Notes: generated by a model from the sequence alone, not told the origin. 55,887 nt of DNA from Chara braunii (GCA_003427395.1 BFEA01001079.1:115331-171217); one strand, 5' to 3'. Shown: positions 31,990 through 44,124, counted from the stretch's first letter. A program made the numbers and translations.

Positions 31990-34774
31990 GTACGTATTTT
32001 CTTCTCTTCGCCTTATTTCTCTACCTCTCCCTTTACGACCTGCCCGTCGATCTCCCCACTCCCCCACACTATTCCCATCAACAAGGTGCACAATATTGAA
32101 TGGATCCGCCTTTAGCATACGGGTAGGTTCATCCTACATCTAACCAGGTATTCCCCCCTTTCTTGCTCTCCGCCATCTCCCGCACAGTGTTATTTCCTAC
32201 TAGCACCCATTCTACTAACTTTCCCTTAAAACTAACTTCATAGCTAGATTCGCCTACCCCTAAAACCTCTCACCTACATCTCCTTTCTCCCAACCTTACA
32301 GCTAGATGAGCCATAACTCGTTTCCGCACCCCCGCCATCTCCTTCTCCCGAGGACTTCACGCAGCTCGTTTTTTCTACTACGTCCCTTTCTACCAACCTT
32401 CCACCAACTCTGACTTCGGAATCAGGGTCGCCCACCCCGAAAACCCCTGATTCCGATCCTCCCCCGCCCGAATTCGTTAAAAAATGAGCGGGCTACATAG
32501 TGTTCCACTCCTCGTTTTCCTCGTTCCGCCATAGCCCACGCTGCAACTTCTCCATCTCACCTAGTCTAAAAAACTGACACCACCAACGGGGTCGCCCTTC
32601 CCAAAAACTCCTACTTACAGCCCTTCCGCGCCCGATTCTACTGAGAATCGGGCGAACTAGCCGCCCTTACCTCCGCCACTGCCATCTTCTCACACTCGCA
32701 TGCACCCGGCGCAACAATGCGGCCAGGTTTCTTCCGCCCTCTGCTATCTCCCGGCCCCGTTCAGCTGCTGCCCATCATATCTCCGCCTGTCGTTGCTCGC
32801 GCAATGCCCGACCGCCCGCTTCGCTACCTGGCCAGCTCGCTGCTGCATAACGCAACCTGCCTCGCCAGCCCCCTTGCTGCGTTCCGCTATCCTAATACCC
32901 TGCACCTGCTGCGCTATCACTCCGTCCGTTGTTGCGGCAGCGCTGCCTGGCCAGTCCCTCCTCCGCTATCTCTCAAGTACTCCAGTCCTCCCCTCTGCCA
33001 TAGCTCGAGTTGGCTCTTGCTGCGCTCTCCCTGGCCCCACACGCACCTAGCACATTTTATCCGCTCGGATTCGCTTGCCCTCGTCTTCCTGGTCTGTCCA
33101 CTTCGCCTCCACCCCTGCCTACTCCGCTCCTCCTCGTACACCTTTCTCTATGCTGCCTTCAAGCCCCATGTCCTTCTGCTACTACACAACGTCGGCACAC
33201 AGCGGTCTGACAGCGCCAAACGCAGTCCGATGTGCCCTGCCCCTCTGGCTACTACTATGAGGTGGTTTGATATGTGACCGCGGCCTCCCACCACAGTGCC
33301 CCTTCACCCAAGTCCGACGAAATATGCACACGCCCGTGGCCGCCGTGCTGCATATTCTCCCCTTTTCGGCCGATCACACCCGAGTCGAGCCACTCCTCGG
33401 GCCCCGTGACTCCTGCTGCCCCAGCGTCCCGGCACCGTCCGCCACCACCTCGGGCCCCCAATGGCCAAGCTCCACTCAAACAGCTGGCCTCGGGACTGAG
33501 GACGTGGTCCGCTGTAAGACCTATACGTGGGCTTTGGTACACTGGGCCCGGTACGACCTAGCGATAGTAGCAAATATTAAAATGAGAACTTTGAAGACCG
33601 GAGTGGAGGGGATTCCGTGCGGATCAATGCCTGCGCACGGTCAGCGCCACGGCTGCCTCCGCCTTGGTTCCCAGGGCACAACTCCCCCATCTTCAACTTT
33701 TGGATGCTCACACTCAAACCTCTCACGACAATCAGCGGTGGGTCGACTGTGCACCCACGGCTGGTCCCCGCCACATAGGTTTCTCCCCTCGTCGGCTAAC
33801 CACTCACCGGCTCGGATGCCAGCCGAGTTCCTGCTCCGCGTTCCGCCCACGGCACCGGGTCCTTGTGCCAAACGAGGCGCGGCTCCGGCTCCAGTGCAGC
33901 CACAAAAACAATTTTGTAATTGCCCCTCAGGCAACCCCGCGAATACAACACATCCCACGCGACCCTGCATCAGGCCCGATATCGCATCCCAGAACGAGAC
34001 GCGAGTAAAACAAAAATAAAAAGGAGGCTAAAAAAAAGTAAAGTAATAAAACTGGAACGAGGAACTTTAACGGGCAGCCCTACAGATCGGCACCCCCTCC
34101 ACCGCACCCGTAAACAAAAAAAAAAAGGGGATTGCCCCGTCGGACCCTCAACCCCATCGGCTTCCTCCTCGATGCTTCGCTGCCGCTGCGTCAACGCTCA
34201 CCGGCCTCGATCCCCAAACCTTCATAATGTCAGTCCAATCTTGTAACCTATAGGGCTAAGCCCAAGCCTAGTATTAGCAGGCTCGGAATCCTAGATGAAA
34301 CAATAACACACGGGGCTCAGGGTCATTCCTCAACCTGCGTTTGCACTCACGGCCGCCGAAAGTCCGTGCCGGTCTACCGACCGTGCCGCGACTACCCTTC
34401 CTTGGTCGTATCCATCAGGTCCCATCATTTGGATTCGCCACATATCCGTATATGCTCACTAAGTCGTCAACCGTACTAAACGGAAGAGGAAAAAAAAAAA
34501 AGTATTCCTAAATCCTGTCTTAATAAAAAATAAATAATATTTATAATAGCACAAAACGACCGGCACACATGCCGGTCCCACAATCATGATCAAAGAGGGG
34601 GAATCACGCGCGCCTTAAATCTGCGCACCCACACACTCTCTATTCCTAGTCAACCTTCAGCTAGCATAAATTACTGACACTACCGCGCCTCGCGCGGTAT
34701 GCTTTAGCTAAACTTATTTTCTGTCATCTACAAAAACGAGGGCGGATACCCTTGTAAGGGTATTCACGCCGACA

Positions 34775-35007
34775 GTGTGACCACCAAAGACTCAGAGGAA
34801 AGGATGACGAGGACTGCAAGGATAAGGAAAGTAGGTGGGGAAGGCGAAGGACACAAGGAATAAATTTCGCGGACAGTGGCTGAAATGATTACCTGAGCAG
34901 AGAGGTAGAAGGGTAATCGGGACGATGTTTTCGTCGCATGCCATGGGCAGGACGTGTATTCTGTGAAAGTAAAGCCTCGCACGTTTTGTCTATCATTGCA
35001 TATGTGT
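34775..35007 (-). repeat. Segment shared with 20840-21080
   Basis: Inverse match to the region upstream of the Penelope terminal repeat; it immediately precedes the start of LTR copy B on -. See the Penelope entries. Confidence 0.85.
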
Positions 35008-35043
35008 ATCTCTCTCTCTCTCTCTCCCTCTCTCTCTCTCTCT
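35008..35043. repeat. (CT)n microsatellite
   Basis: CT repeat with a CCCTC interruption at the end of the shared segment. Confidence 0.95.
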
Positions 35044-35454
35044 TTTATATGAACTTATGCATCAACGCCGTCTTCCGGATCTTATAAGTGAATCTTGCTT
35101 CCTCAAATCGAGATATTCAGATGTAAGACTTTTTTCTACGGAAAAAAAAAAAACATAAAAAAAAACAGATCAAGTGCCTTTCGGTCTATTTAGGCATGCC
35201 TCGTACAAGGAGGTCTTGAGCGGAAAAAAACACAGACACACGAATATAGAAAAAAAACTCTATAAAGGTATGGAGGCCATCAGAGTGCACGGTGTTTAAT
35301 AATTGTTTTTGGAACTAAACTTAAATGAAATATTTTTTCGAATATATAAAGTCATAACTTCTCAAAAAAAAAAAAAAAAAAAAAAAAACTGGAATGATCA
35401 CGTCCTTCACCCACCTTTAATAAAGGATTGGCGTATCGACTGTCTAAGTGTTAT
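35044..35454. other. Unassigned spacer with poly-A runs
   Basis: No gene. Poly-A runs at about 35141-35165 and 35364-35388, otherwise mixed sequence leading into the 17-bp minisatellite. Confidence 0.5.
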
Positions 35455-36110
35455 GGGAGGGTGGAGCTTGATGGAGACTGCATCTTGACGAAGAATTCAG
35501 CTTGATGGAGAACGCATCTTGACGGAGAATGCATCTTGACGGAGGGTGGAGCTTGATGGAGAATGCATCTTGACGGAGAACTCGGCTTGACGGAGAACTC
35601 GGCTTGACGGAGAATGCATCTTGACGGAGAATGCATCTTGACGGAGAGCGCAGCTTTACGGAGAATGCAGCTTGGCGGAGAATGCATCTCGACGGAGAAT
35701 GCAGCTTGATGGAGAATGCATCTTGACGGAGGGTGGACCTTGATGGAAAATGCATCTTGACGAAGAACTCGGCTTGACGGAGAATGCATCTTGACGGAGA
35801 ATGCAACTTTACGGAGAATGCCGCTTGACGAAGAACTCGGCTTGACGGAGAATGCAGCTTTACGGAGAATGCAGCTTGACGGAGAAGGCAGCGTGACGGA
35901 GAATGCAGCGTGACGGAGAATGCATCTCGACGGAGAATGCAGCTTGATGGAGAATGCATCTTAACGGAGGGTGGACCTTGATGGAGAATGCATCTTGACG
36001 GAGAATGTAGCTTGACGGAGAATGCATCTTGACAGAAAATCCAGCTTGATGGAGAATGAATCTTGACGGAGAATGCAGCTTGATGAATAATGCATCTTGA
36101 CGGAGAGGGA
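35455..36110. repeat. 17-bp minisatellite, about 38 copies
   Basis: Unit CTTGACGGAGAATGCAT with variants CTTGATGGA, CTTTACGG, AGCTT, GGGTGGA and GAACTCG. Because 17 is not a multiple of 3 and the unit lacks stops, all frames on - give long repetitive ORFs (SVKMHSPSRCILRQA-like); these are by-products of the repeat. Variant order is irregular. Confidence 0.95.
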
Positions 36111-36543
36111 GAAAGAAGGTGGGCGGAGAAAGATTGGACTAGAATTTAGAGAGAGAGAGAGAGAGTAGCAGCGTCTCTGCGGGTGTGTGTTTGTGTTAGC
36201 GTGTGTGGTTGTGTTAGCGTGTATATTTGTTTCTGCGGGTGTGTATATGTATGAGAGCGAGAGAGAAATGGGGGAGAAAGGATGTGTGTGCGTGTGTGTG
36301 TATGTTTGCGCTGATGAGGGAGAGAGGTTCTCTGTGTTGTCTGTTTCTGCGTCTGTGCGTGCGTCTGCCACAAAAAGAGAGAGAGAGAGAGAGAGAGAGA
36401 TGAAGGGAGGTTATGTTACTGGGTCTGTTTGTGTTAGTGCGTATGTGTGCATTGACGTGTGCATGCGTGTCTTAGTGTCTGTGGTCCCATCTCCGGGAAG
36501 ATCTCCCTACCACCGTTTTAAACCGAGCATAACGCACACTTAA
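36111..36543. other. GT/GA-rich low-complexity stretch
   Basis: GA run at 36151-36165, alternating TG words (GTGTGTGTTTGTGTTAGCG) at 36180-36310 and (GA)n at 36377-36400. No gene. Confidence 0.7.
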
Positions 36544-36573
36544 CGTGAGTGTACCGAACCAGAAACATAGTTT

Positions 36574-37643
36574 ATGTGCATTCACGATAAATATGCATTC
36601 TATATATTCGGTGGAAGACAACAGTTAGTAGTTGCGCAATCGTGTGCATTGTTTTTGTCCATGTTTCGGGCTGGGCGTACTCTGTGTGAGGAAGATTCAT
36701 ATGCGTGTAACGGAGCCAAGGATTGGCTACGGCAACCTGGGGACTTCAGAGCAGCATCTCTGTCCAGCAAGGTGCAGGAATGGCAAAGCCTGCTCAAAGG
36801 CTCTTCAAGACGCTCCTCTAGAAATGTCCTGAAATGGGTCGGACGGGGAGTGAAACTCAATTTCGTTGGTACTTCGCACAACGACAGGGAGAAGATTGAG
36901 GAGGTCAGGCGAATGGTCAGGCCGGTCATGACCAATCAAGCCTTCAGAAAGGTACTGAAACTTAATGAGCCACCCCCAATCCACTTTCCCCTGCACGAGC
37001 GGTCACCTGCTCACGCCTACTTCATCTCTGATAATGTCAGTACACTTCTGCAGCAATGAGTCATTTTTTAGACCGTCAACCCCAGGGTAGTAAACCCGAT
37101 TTTTTTCCTAGAAAGCTCGTCCAAGCCGAGGTTCATCATGGACCTCATATTTACAAACTTATTTATATCTTTCCCCAAATTCCACTACGAATCCTGGACC
37201 GACGTCACTGCTGCATGCGATACCGAGCCGCTTACAGATTTCCTCACAACTTTGATATCAAGAACGGCTACTATCACGTAAAAGTCAACCGCTTATCTAG
37301 GAAATATCTAGTCTTCCAATGGCAGGGCAAGTTCTTCCGGATTAATACGCTTTGTTTTGATATTTCCTCTGCATGCTGGACTTTTACGTCCCTTATGCAA
37401 GAAATCATGACAATCCTTGACACTCTTTCATCTTCACTTCACTCTCAAGCTGGGATTTTTTCTCAGCCTTGGTAAATGCATTTTTTTACCGACGCAACAA
37501 GTCAAATTTCTGGGCTTCTAGGTTGACTCTTTCAGAAAACTCATTTCAATCCCTGCAGAAAAGGCGGAAAGAATTTCCACCTGCAGCCAGTCAACACTAA
37601 AGAGAACGGAAGTCTCTAGCAAAGATCTGTCTTCCATCGCCGA
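36574..37643 (+). pseudogene. DIRS-like retrotransposon reverse transcriptase fragment
   Basis: Frame 1 reads VLKWVGRGVKLNF and HERSPAHAYFISDNVSTLL, the block that precedes RT in DIRS-type elements. After stops at 37057 and 37072 it continues as KPRFIMDLIFTNLF and FPKFHYESWTDV. A frame change leads to FDIKNGYYHVKV and KYLVFQWQGKFFRI...SSACWTFTSLM (palm motifs A and B), and then KCIFLPTQQVKFLGF, a stop, VDS, the post-palm block. The catalytic DD motif between these is deleted. The fragment is cut off exactly at 37643 by the TGTCGG end of a 318-bp element. DIRS assignment rests on these blocks; the tyrosine recombinase is not present. Confidence 0.68.
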
Positions 37644-37961
37644 TGTCGGACCAAATACACTTACAAGGGTATTTGGCCATGTTTTTTGCAATCGACACCA
37701 CGATGGCATCGGCTACCAAGACAGTGTCGGTCTGGAATAAACAAGGTGTGCGCACTGTAGCGTGACACTTGAAACGAGTTCCTCGGCCATTGAGGCCGGG
37801 GCGAATCGGTAAGAAATTTTCGAAAGTATGAGAGCGCATTGTTATGACGCTCGCTGCGATGGTTAGGATTAGTAGTAATACCCTCCGACAAAAAAGGTCG
37901 AGGGGTTGATTGAGTTAATGTTGTGTCAGGTAGATTTACGACGCACACTGAGGCTTGGGCA
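37644..37961 (+). mobile_element. 318-bp candidate solo LTR, copy 1
   Basis: Begins TGTCGGACCAAATAC with a terminal hairpin and ends ...CTTGGGCA. The same unit occurs inverted at 52679-52372, and both copies stop at the same base beside unrelated flanks (DIRS fragment here, unassigned sequence there). The inner end is followed in both by GGTACC and the end of another LTR-type sequence (TGTC/GACA), making the palindrome CAGGTACCTG at the junction. TG...CA ends and the hairpin suggest an LTR; no target duplication is visible. Confidence 0.5.
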
Positions 37962-39764
37962 GGTACCTGTCTACGTACCGGCGTTGAGCGCATCGGTCCA
38001 GCACCGCACGAGGCAGTGCCGGACCCTCCCGTCCGCGTCACGCAGGAGTTGGTTTAAATCCTTCGTCGCAAATATACATGGAGCTTCCGCAAGCCGCTCC
38101 GGCCGAGTGCGCCAGCCATACCTCTTGCGAGCCCCTATGACAGGATAGGGCCTACGCAAGGCACAACTTACCTCCACCTTACGGGAGTTGTCACCTCCCT
38201 TCGGTGGGCGTATTTCCCCCGAGCTACCTGTCCACAATACGAAAACTACCGAGTTGCAATCGCAGAGGTGGACCAGCCGAGGGCGTTTCTCGTTCGTTGT
38301 AGCATAGGGGGTACGTGCGGTAATACGCCTATCGGACCCGCATGAGAACTGACATCTTGGGGGGCTGAGGTCCCAAGCGCGACTCGGCGTCGGTCGACTA
38401 GGATGCATCTCACACACCACGCGCACACCACTTTTACTAACACAAAAATAAACACACACACGTACACACGAAACGACGCAACACAAACAACGTGACAACG
38501 CTCCTAACCCCTCGGTAGCCATCCCATAACTCTCCAACGCGGAAATCGGATAGGCGTCGCGCGCGAGACTTAATATAGAACCGCGCGGACGCAGGGCCGA
38601 CTCATACTGACTCGCAATACAAGCGCACGCAAGCGGTCGGAATGTTGGCGTACTATGTAGTACCCATACTCATGCGGTCCTCGCTAGCCTCGAGGGTCGC
38701 ATTCAACACTCAAGTGTCGGCTGACACGCGCCTTGAGGGTTAATCTCTCGGCGTCGGACAACCGCCATGCGCGGTTGAAGACCACACACCCTCTGCTGCA
38801 CCCTGTGCAGAGTGGGTGGTACACAGGTCCCTACCTGTGGTGGAAATCGCTTCTTACTGCCCTGGAGATGAGTCCTGCTCCGGGCCTGGGCGAAAGTCAA
38901 GGGGTTTAACCTTGACGGCTGCCACGGACTACAACGTCCAACCATATAACTCTAAAAAGCAAGGGTAAAAAGGGGATCCCCCTCTCCTCTCAAGACATAA
39001 TCTGGTTAACCCTTGTGCACAATTACAGTAGGTCTTTCAAATACTCAGGGTACTCGTAAATATATGAGGGTTAATTATATAGGACGAGCACTTCTCACAG
39101 TCACAATGGGGCTCCTCTCAACCATTATACGATGTAATCGTAGGCAAGCACACCCAGAGTCCGAACCACAAACGTACCTGCAATCACATCAAAAAGTCAA
39201 CCGGTAGTCACACACTACACGGGGTCAACTTCAACCATTCCTTGCACTCATACCCCTCGCTTTAGCCATGCAGGCCTTACTCGTGCAACTCTTAAATAAA
39301 TACTCAGTACTTTCGTTGGATGACCATTCAAGAAAGTCCTGGTGAAAACACAACAAAACAGTTCAAATCACAGCCTTCAGGTTGAGTGACAGGAGTGGAT
39401 TGGAGTTGAATCGTAAACCGACGAATCGGCAACCGACCTTTTATCAGTGATAACAGAAGATAATCCTTGTAGGATCAAGCTGAAACTAGTCCAAATCCTG
39501 AATGAAACGGTCAAGCGGACCTATAACACAAGACAGACCAATCCCCAGGCTAAATTTATAAGTCCATGGAGAATAATCCCCATATCACGATCTCACACAA
39601 ACCTTTCTAATTGACTAAGTCTGAATCTACCCTTAAGCAGTGCCCAAAGCAAAGGTAGACCCTGGCGTAATCTCCCCTATACAGAGTGGATCACCAGAAT
39701 CGCCACCTGTCAAAATATAGTCTAATCACCAGAATCGCCACCTGTCAAAATATAGTCTAACTCC

Positions 39765-40080
39765 TTTAAACTAAGAAAATTTCGTCAGCGTTTCCCGTAG
39801 GAAAAGTGTCTTTCCAGAATTTATATCAGCCCGAATATGAAAACAGAAATAGTCTTTGACTTTCCAAAGTTCAATTTTGCCCAACTCCCTTAGCAAAAAT
39901 TTGGGCAGCACTCCCTTTAGAAAAGAAGACTCTCCAGGTTTTTACTAAGTCATATATAAACTTTAGACAAGTTGAACTTTGAAAAGTCAAAATTTGACTA
40001 ACTCCTTGGATTTATAGAAATTTTGGCATCGCTTCCCGTAGAGAAAGTAGCTTACCAAAAAATTTATACAAAGCCAAGTA
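39765..40080 (-). repeat. Hairpin array 2, copy C (3 modules)
   Basis: Three modules of the 123-bp type against five in copies A and B. Just before it, at 39675-39765, a short direct repeat (ATCACCAGAATCGCCACCTG-type) replaces the missing modules. Confidence 0.7.
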
Positions 40081-40349
40081 TAACAAAAGATCTCAGAAAA
40101 TGCAAGAATTGATCTAAGTAAAAAATCTTAGCTCAGAAAATGCAGAAATTGAACTAACTCCTATCGCTCTAGCACGCGGCGAGCAACTAAAGCAACTACC
40201 TATCAAACTGAAACCCAAACCAGGTAGTAGTCTCACCCAGTCACATGCAGGCCAAACCACAAAGGTAAGTACTCTCACCATCCTAAGTTCATTCCAACAA
40301 ATAATAGTTCATGATCTTTTAGTGACTTACCCCTGTATACCATGCTTAC

Positions 40350-40543
40350 ATAAGGTATAGGTCAGGCCACCTGAACTTACAGAGCGCGCCCAACTTAGCC
40401 AAGCCTAAAGTCAGATCACCTAAATTTATAGAGCGCATTTGACTTAGCCAAATATACAAAAAACAGAGGGCACAACTACTTCTATCTTCCTTGGGCATAT
40501 GACTAGACCACTCTAGTCGCCCTGAACTGTTTAAATAGCCAAG

Positions 40544-40604
<61 letters not shown>

Positions 40605-41330
40605 AACTTTAATCTTCAAGGTGGGCATAAGACTGAGCCATTCATCTAAGAAACAATGCTCAGTCGGCCCAGGTTACCTTCAATTTACGATAAGCTATAG
40701 TCATACCATCCAATCTTATGGAACCCGTGTCTGCCTAGCCTGTTTTTAATAACATAATAATAACGTATAGTCAAATTATAATCTTTGGGTTCCAACATGT
40801 GCAAGGCATTGGGTCAGACTACCTAAACTTATAGAGCGGTCTGATCCCCTGCCAGGTTCGTTTCTCTCTGATCCAATCTGTGCGAGGCAGCGGGTCAGGC
40901 CACCTAAACTTATAGAGTGGCCCGCCTCTTGCCAGAATTATTCCCTCAAACAAAACAGGAGAAGGGTTGAACCACCTAAGCTTATAACGCGGCTCATACC
41001 TGCTCGTTCAGAATCAAAGAAACTGGAAAAAAAAACAAGTAAACAAGGCGACCCAAGGTACATAAACTTATAGAGCGCCCTGGGTTCCTGAAAATCACTC
41101 ACAATCAAGCCTCCACAAGTTAGAGCAGTCCGGGCACCTAAACTTATAGAGCGTCTTGACCCTCCATGCAATTCACAGCACCGGGTCTCCCCAAACTTAT
41201 GGGGATCTCCCAGCCTCCAGAGCTTCGGGCCACCTAAGCTTATAAAGCGGTCTGATTGTTCCATGCAAAACCAAAACAAACAAAGCGTTGGGCTTCCCCA
41301 AACTTATATGGACCTCCCAGCCTTAATGAC
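40350..41330 (-). repeat. Hairpin array 1, copy C (10-11 modules)
   Basis: Cores CCACCTAAACTTATAGAGCGG on + at about 40365, 40412, 40690, 40814, 40896, 40968, 41053, 41128, 41183, 41227 and 41288. Arms such as GGTCAGAC...GTCTGATCC and GCGGG...CCAC/GTGG...CCCGC remain paired although they differ from those of copies A and B. The loops here favour GAGCG after the TATA core. Confidence 0.75.
40545..40601. repeat. (AT)n microsatellite
   Basis: About 28 AT dinucleotides inside LTR copy C, at a spot where copies A and B have only TATATA. Confidence 0.97.
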
Positions 41331-41501
41331 CCAACCAATCTGCACACAATACTGCCTTCCTCCCAGACTTCCCCCAGATGCAACTCTCTTTCGTTCACAA
41401 TCTGCTTTCAGGCAACCAACAAATCTGAAACTGACGTTGCACACACATTCCTTTACTTGGCCTGATTCATGTCCTGAACGTCAAACTGAAATTCAACGTA
41501 G

Positions 41502-44124
41502 GGCTTGACACTTGGCATGTTAGGGTAGTTAGCCGTTATATTTTGTTAGTTTTTGTTTTTTTTTTCTTTTCTTTTATTTTTTTTTCCTATTTGTATTTTT
41601 ATCTTTTTTTAATTATTTCTTATTTTCATTATTTCTCACCAGCCCATGTCTAAAACCGATAGCTTACTTCGATGAATCTGCTGCATAATCCAGGGCGGAT
41701 TCATTCTGAATTAGCCTTAGACTTTTTACAGTAGTAGCAAAAACTTTGGGCGAGGATGGTCTGTACGTGCCTCGCGTGTGGTAGACGAGGCGCAGCGAAA
41801 AGCGAGGTAGCATCGCACAGAGGGAGAGAAGAACGCGCGAGGGAAGAAGACGATCGCGCAGAAAGAGGAAGGTGCGCGAATAAGAAGAGGAAGAAGAAGG
41901 AGAGGAGAAGAGAAAGGGAGGAGATGAGAGGAACACATACCTCGCCTACATTCGTTGCTTAACATAGGCAAGGTTGGGGACTTGCGGGAGGCGACCGTCG
42001 AAGAAACGGGGAGCAAAGGAGATAGCCCGGTGGGAGAACAAGGAGACTGCGCGGAGGAAAGGAGGAATTCATGATCTGGAGATAGCAACGGAAGAAGAGA
42101 ATAGCGACATAGCGTAGGGAGAAGAAAGTAGAAGGAAGGAAAGAGAGTAAAAGGAGGGATAAGAAGTAGAAGGAAGAGAAGGAGAAGAAGAAGAAGAAGA
42201 AGCGGAAGGAGGAGAAACGAAGGGTGACTTACCTGTCGTCCGCCCGGCTCGTAGGATGCGATGTCTGTCGCGCCCCGTACTGTGATCGTGGTATACTGTA
42301 CATCATGACGGATCGTCGAGGGGAACGGGGAGCAGCTAAGTCTACGATGAAGTGTCAACAACGACGAGGGGGAGGGGGAAAAAAAAAAAAAAAAGTAAGT
42401 CTACGATCATACGGCTTACCTCATGGTACTTCCATCGATTGGAAAAATAAATAAATAAATAAATAAATAAAATAAAACCGAACGAATCTACCACTAGAAT
42501 GTGGAAATATTCACTACTATATGTGTGTGCATGTGTGTGAAAGTGTGTGTGTGTGAGAGAGAGAGAGAGTACTACGATCGATTCGTTGGGTTACGTACCT
42601 AGCATTAGGAAAGTCGCCAAGGTCGCGGCTGGCTTCGCGCAACTTCCAACGAAAGGATGAGCGAAATCGATCGAGTCTCCCACCAGAACTTCGAAATATT
42701 CACTACTACACGTGTGTGTGTGTATGTGTATGTATGTGTGTGAGTGTGAGTGTGAGAGAGAGGGAAAGAGAGAGATTTGTAACTTTGGGATGTTGACGAC
42801 ATTGGGATACAGACTCGACTTTGGGATTGAGACATCGACGAGGGACTATTTGGGATCGATACCAGTGACACTTGTGTGACGACATTCCCCTCTTCTCTCT
42901 CCTTATCGTCTAATCCCCCTCCTCTTCGTCTGTGGATGTTTTGGGGCTGGTGCATTCTTCCTCTGTGAGCGTCAGACCCCTTCACACCTTGTAATGATGA
43001 TGATGTATGTCTAGTCTGCATTGCAACATTGATAGGGTTGATCATTGGTATTCTAGCATTCCGCTGTGCTATTTTGTACTATGTGAGAGAAGTCGGTCCT
43101 TGTTCTGGTTTGCACCATTACGGTACGCAACAACGCTATAAGGAATTTAGAGTAGCGTTGGAGAGAGAGAGAGATGTGGGGGAGACCAGAGAGAGACTTT
43201 CCTGTGGTGCCATAGCTCCAGCTTCGTCTTCGAGGTACCTGCATCAAGACGCCACCTTCAGAGGTTAGCACCGGGTACACGAAGAGAAAGAGATTACGTG
43301 TGAGAAAGAGGAAGAAGAGGGAGAGGGAAAGAAAAGGAAGGAGAGGAGCGCATAGTGGTTCTTGGGTGCACGTGGCATCTGTGAGTGGGGGATTGAGGTT
43401 GTGAGTGATACGAGAGACATACCTAGTGCTTGAGGCGAACAACATCGGCCAAGGTCTGCTCGTACTTTGGAAGATGTTGATGTCACCAGCGACATTGTAG
43501 ACTAGGCTAGATAGGATCTGTCATTCGTGGTCTGGGCTCCGAGCACCAAATAGGATACCAACATTGGTTCTTCGTTGATGATGGTGAGACTATTCCACCA
43601 TTGTCAATTATGAGTTTTTGTTGTGCTCTTATTTGGTGTGACCCGTGATGCAATTCATCTTTTGGTTCGAGGTCACGACCATCTGGACACATATGTATGA
43701 TGCTATTTGATGTCTGAAGTTCGCTTTCACTCATCTTTCCTGCTATTACTACTACTATTATTATTATTATTATTATTACTTTTATTATTATTATTATTAT
43801 TTTCGTTTGTTTTTACTATTTGCAAATAAAATTTGCCCCATTATCACTTCACGAACATGAGAAAACAGGCGGCATTATAGGGTAGGATGGGTAGGATCTG
43901 CCACCTGTAGTCTGAGCGCTGAGCGTCAGGTAGGATGACGATACATGTTCTGGGTTAATGATGATGAGACTATTCCCACATTGTCACTTATGAGTTTTTA
44001 CTATGCTCTTATTTAGTGGGAATCGTAATGCGATTTTTTTGTTTGGTTCGAGGTCACGACTAGCTGGTCACATCTGTATGATGCAGTTTTATTTCTGAAG
44101 TTCGACATCGCCCATTTTCCTTGC
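41502..44124. repeat. 2.5-kb direct repeat, copy 1
   Basis: From GGCTTGACACTTGGCATG to CATCGCCCATTTTCCTTGC this matches 53370-55887 in the same orientation, about 11.87 kb apart. Copy 1 has an extra T-rich 100 bp near 41550-41660. Contains GAA, AAAT, GT and ATT microsatellites (about 42185, 42445, 42535, 42715, 43745). Short ORFs on either strand differ between copies mainly by amino-acid changes, so they do not look coding. Could be a pair of LTRs or unrelated copies of one repeat. Confidence 0.85.

Larger units (their letters stand above)
26775..34774 (-). mobile_element. Giant LTR, copy B (5' LTR of element B, about 8.0 kb)
   Basis: Inverse of copy A over its whole length: TGTCGGCG at 34774 on - to GACA at 26775, exactly 8000 bp against 8023 bp in copy A. 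Followed by the tRNA-Asp primer site, leader and gag on -, so it is a 5' LTR. Order and contents mirror copy A: terminal hairpin (34746-34763), GC-rich region with antisense ORFs, (CT)n at 31524-31577, hairpin array 1 (29290-30200), hairpin array 2 (28440-28990), palindrome (28233-28251), TATA-like site (about 27372), donor (26965). The matching 3' LTR is not in the window. Confidence 0.88.
37968..41501 (-). mobile_element. Giant LTR, copy C (partial, 3.5 kb)
   Basis: Colinear on - with the last about 3.6 kb of copies A and B: array 1 (40350-41330), array 2 (39765-40080, three modules), palindrome (about 39440), TATA-like site (about 38567), donor GGTGGAG|GTAAGT (38171), end GACA at 37968. 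Compared with copy B a 16-bp insertion lies just before the end. The 5' part is replaced at 41502 by the 2.5-kb direct repeat. After the end there is no tRNA-Asp primer site; instead GGTACC and the 318-bp element follow. Confidence 0.82.

Noticed and set aside
33267-34019. 250-codon ORF on + in giant LTR copy B
   Set aside because: The region is GC-rich with overlapping ORFs in several frames on both strands, and in copy A the frame is broken by small insertions and deletions. No domain recognised.
7534-34774. LTR copies A and B as the two ends of one retrotransposon
   Set aside because: They are in inverted orientation; LTRs of one element must be direct repeats. Copy B is a 5' LTR by its primer site; copy A belongs to another copy.
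35444-35959. 171-codon ORF on - with SVKMHSPSRCILRQA-like repeats
   Set aside because: It is a translation of the 17-bp minisatellite, which is open in every frame on that strand. No independent sign of coding.
43029-43268. 79-codon ORF on + found in both copies of the 2.5-kb repeat (also 54789-55028)
   Set aside because: Most differences between copies change amino acids, which argues against constraint. Probably chance conservation of young repeats.
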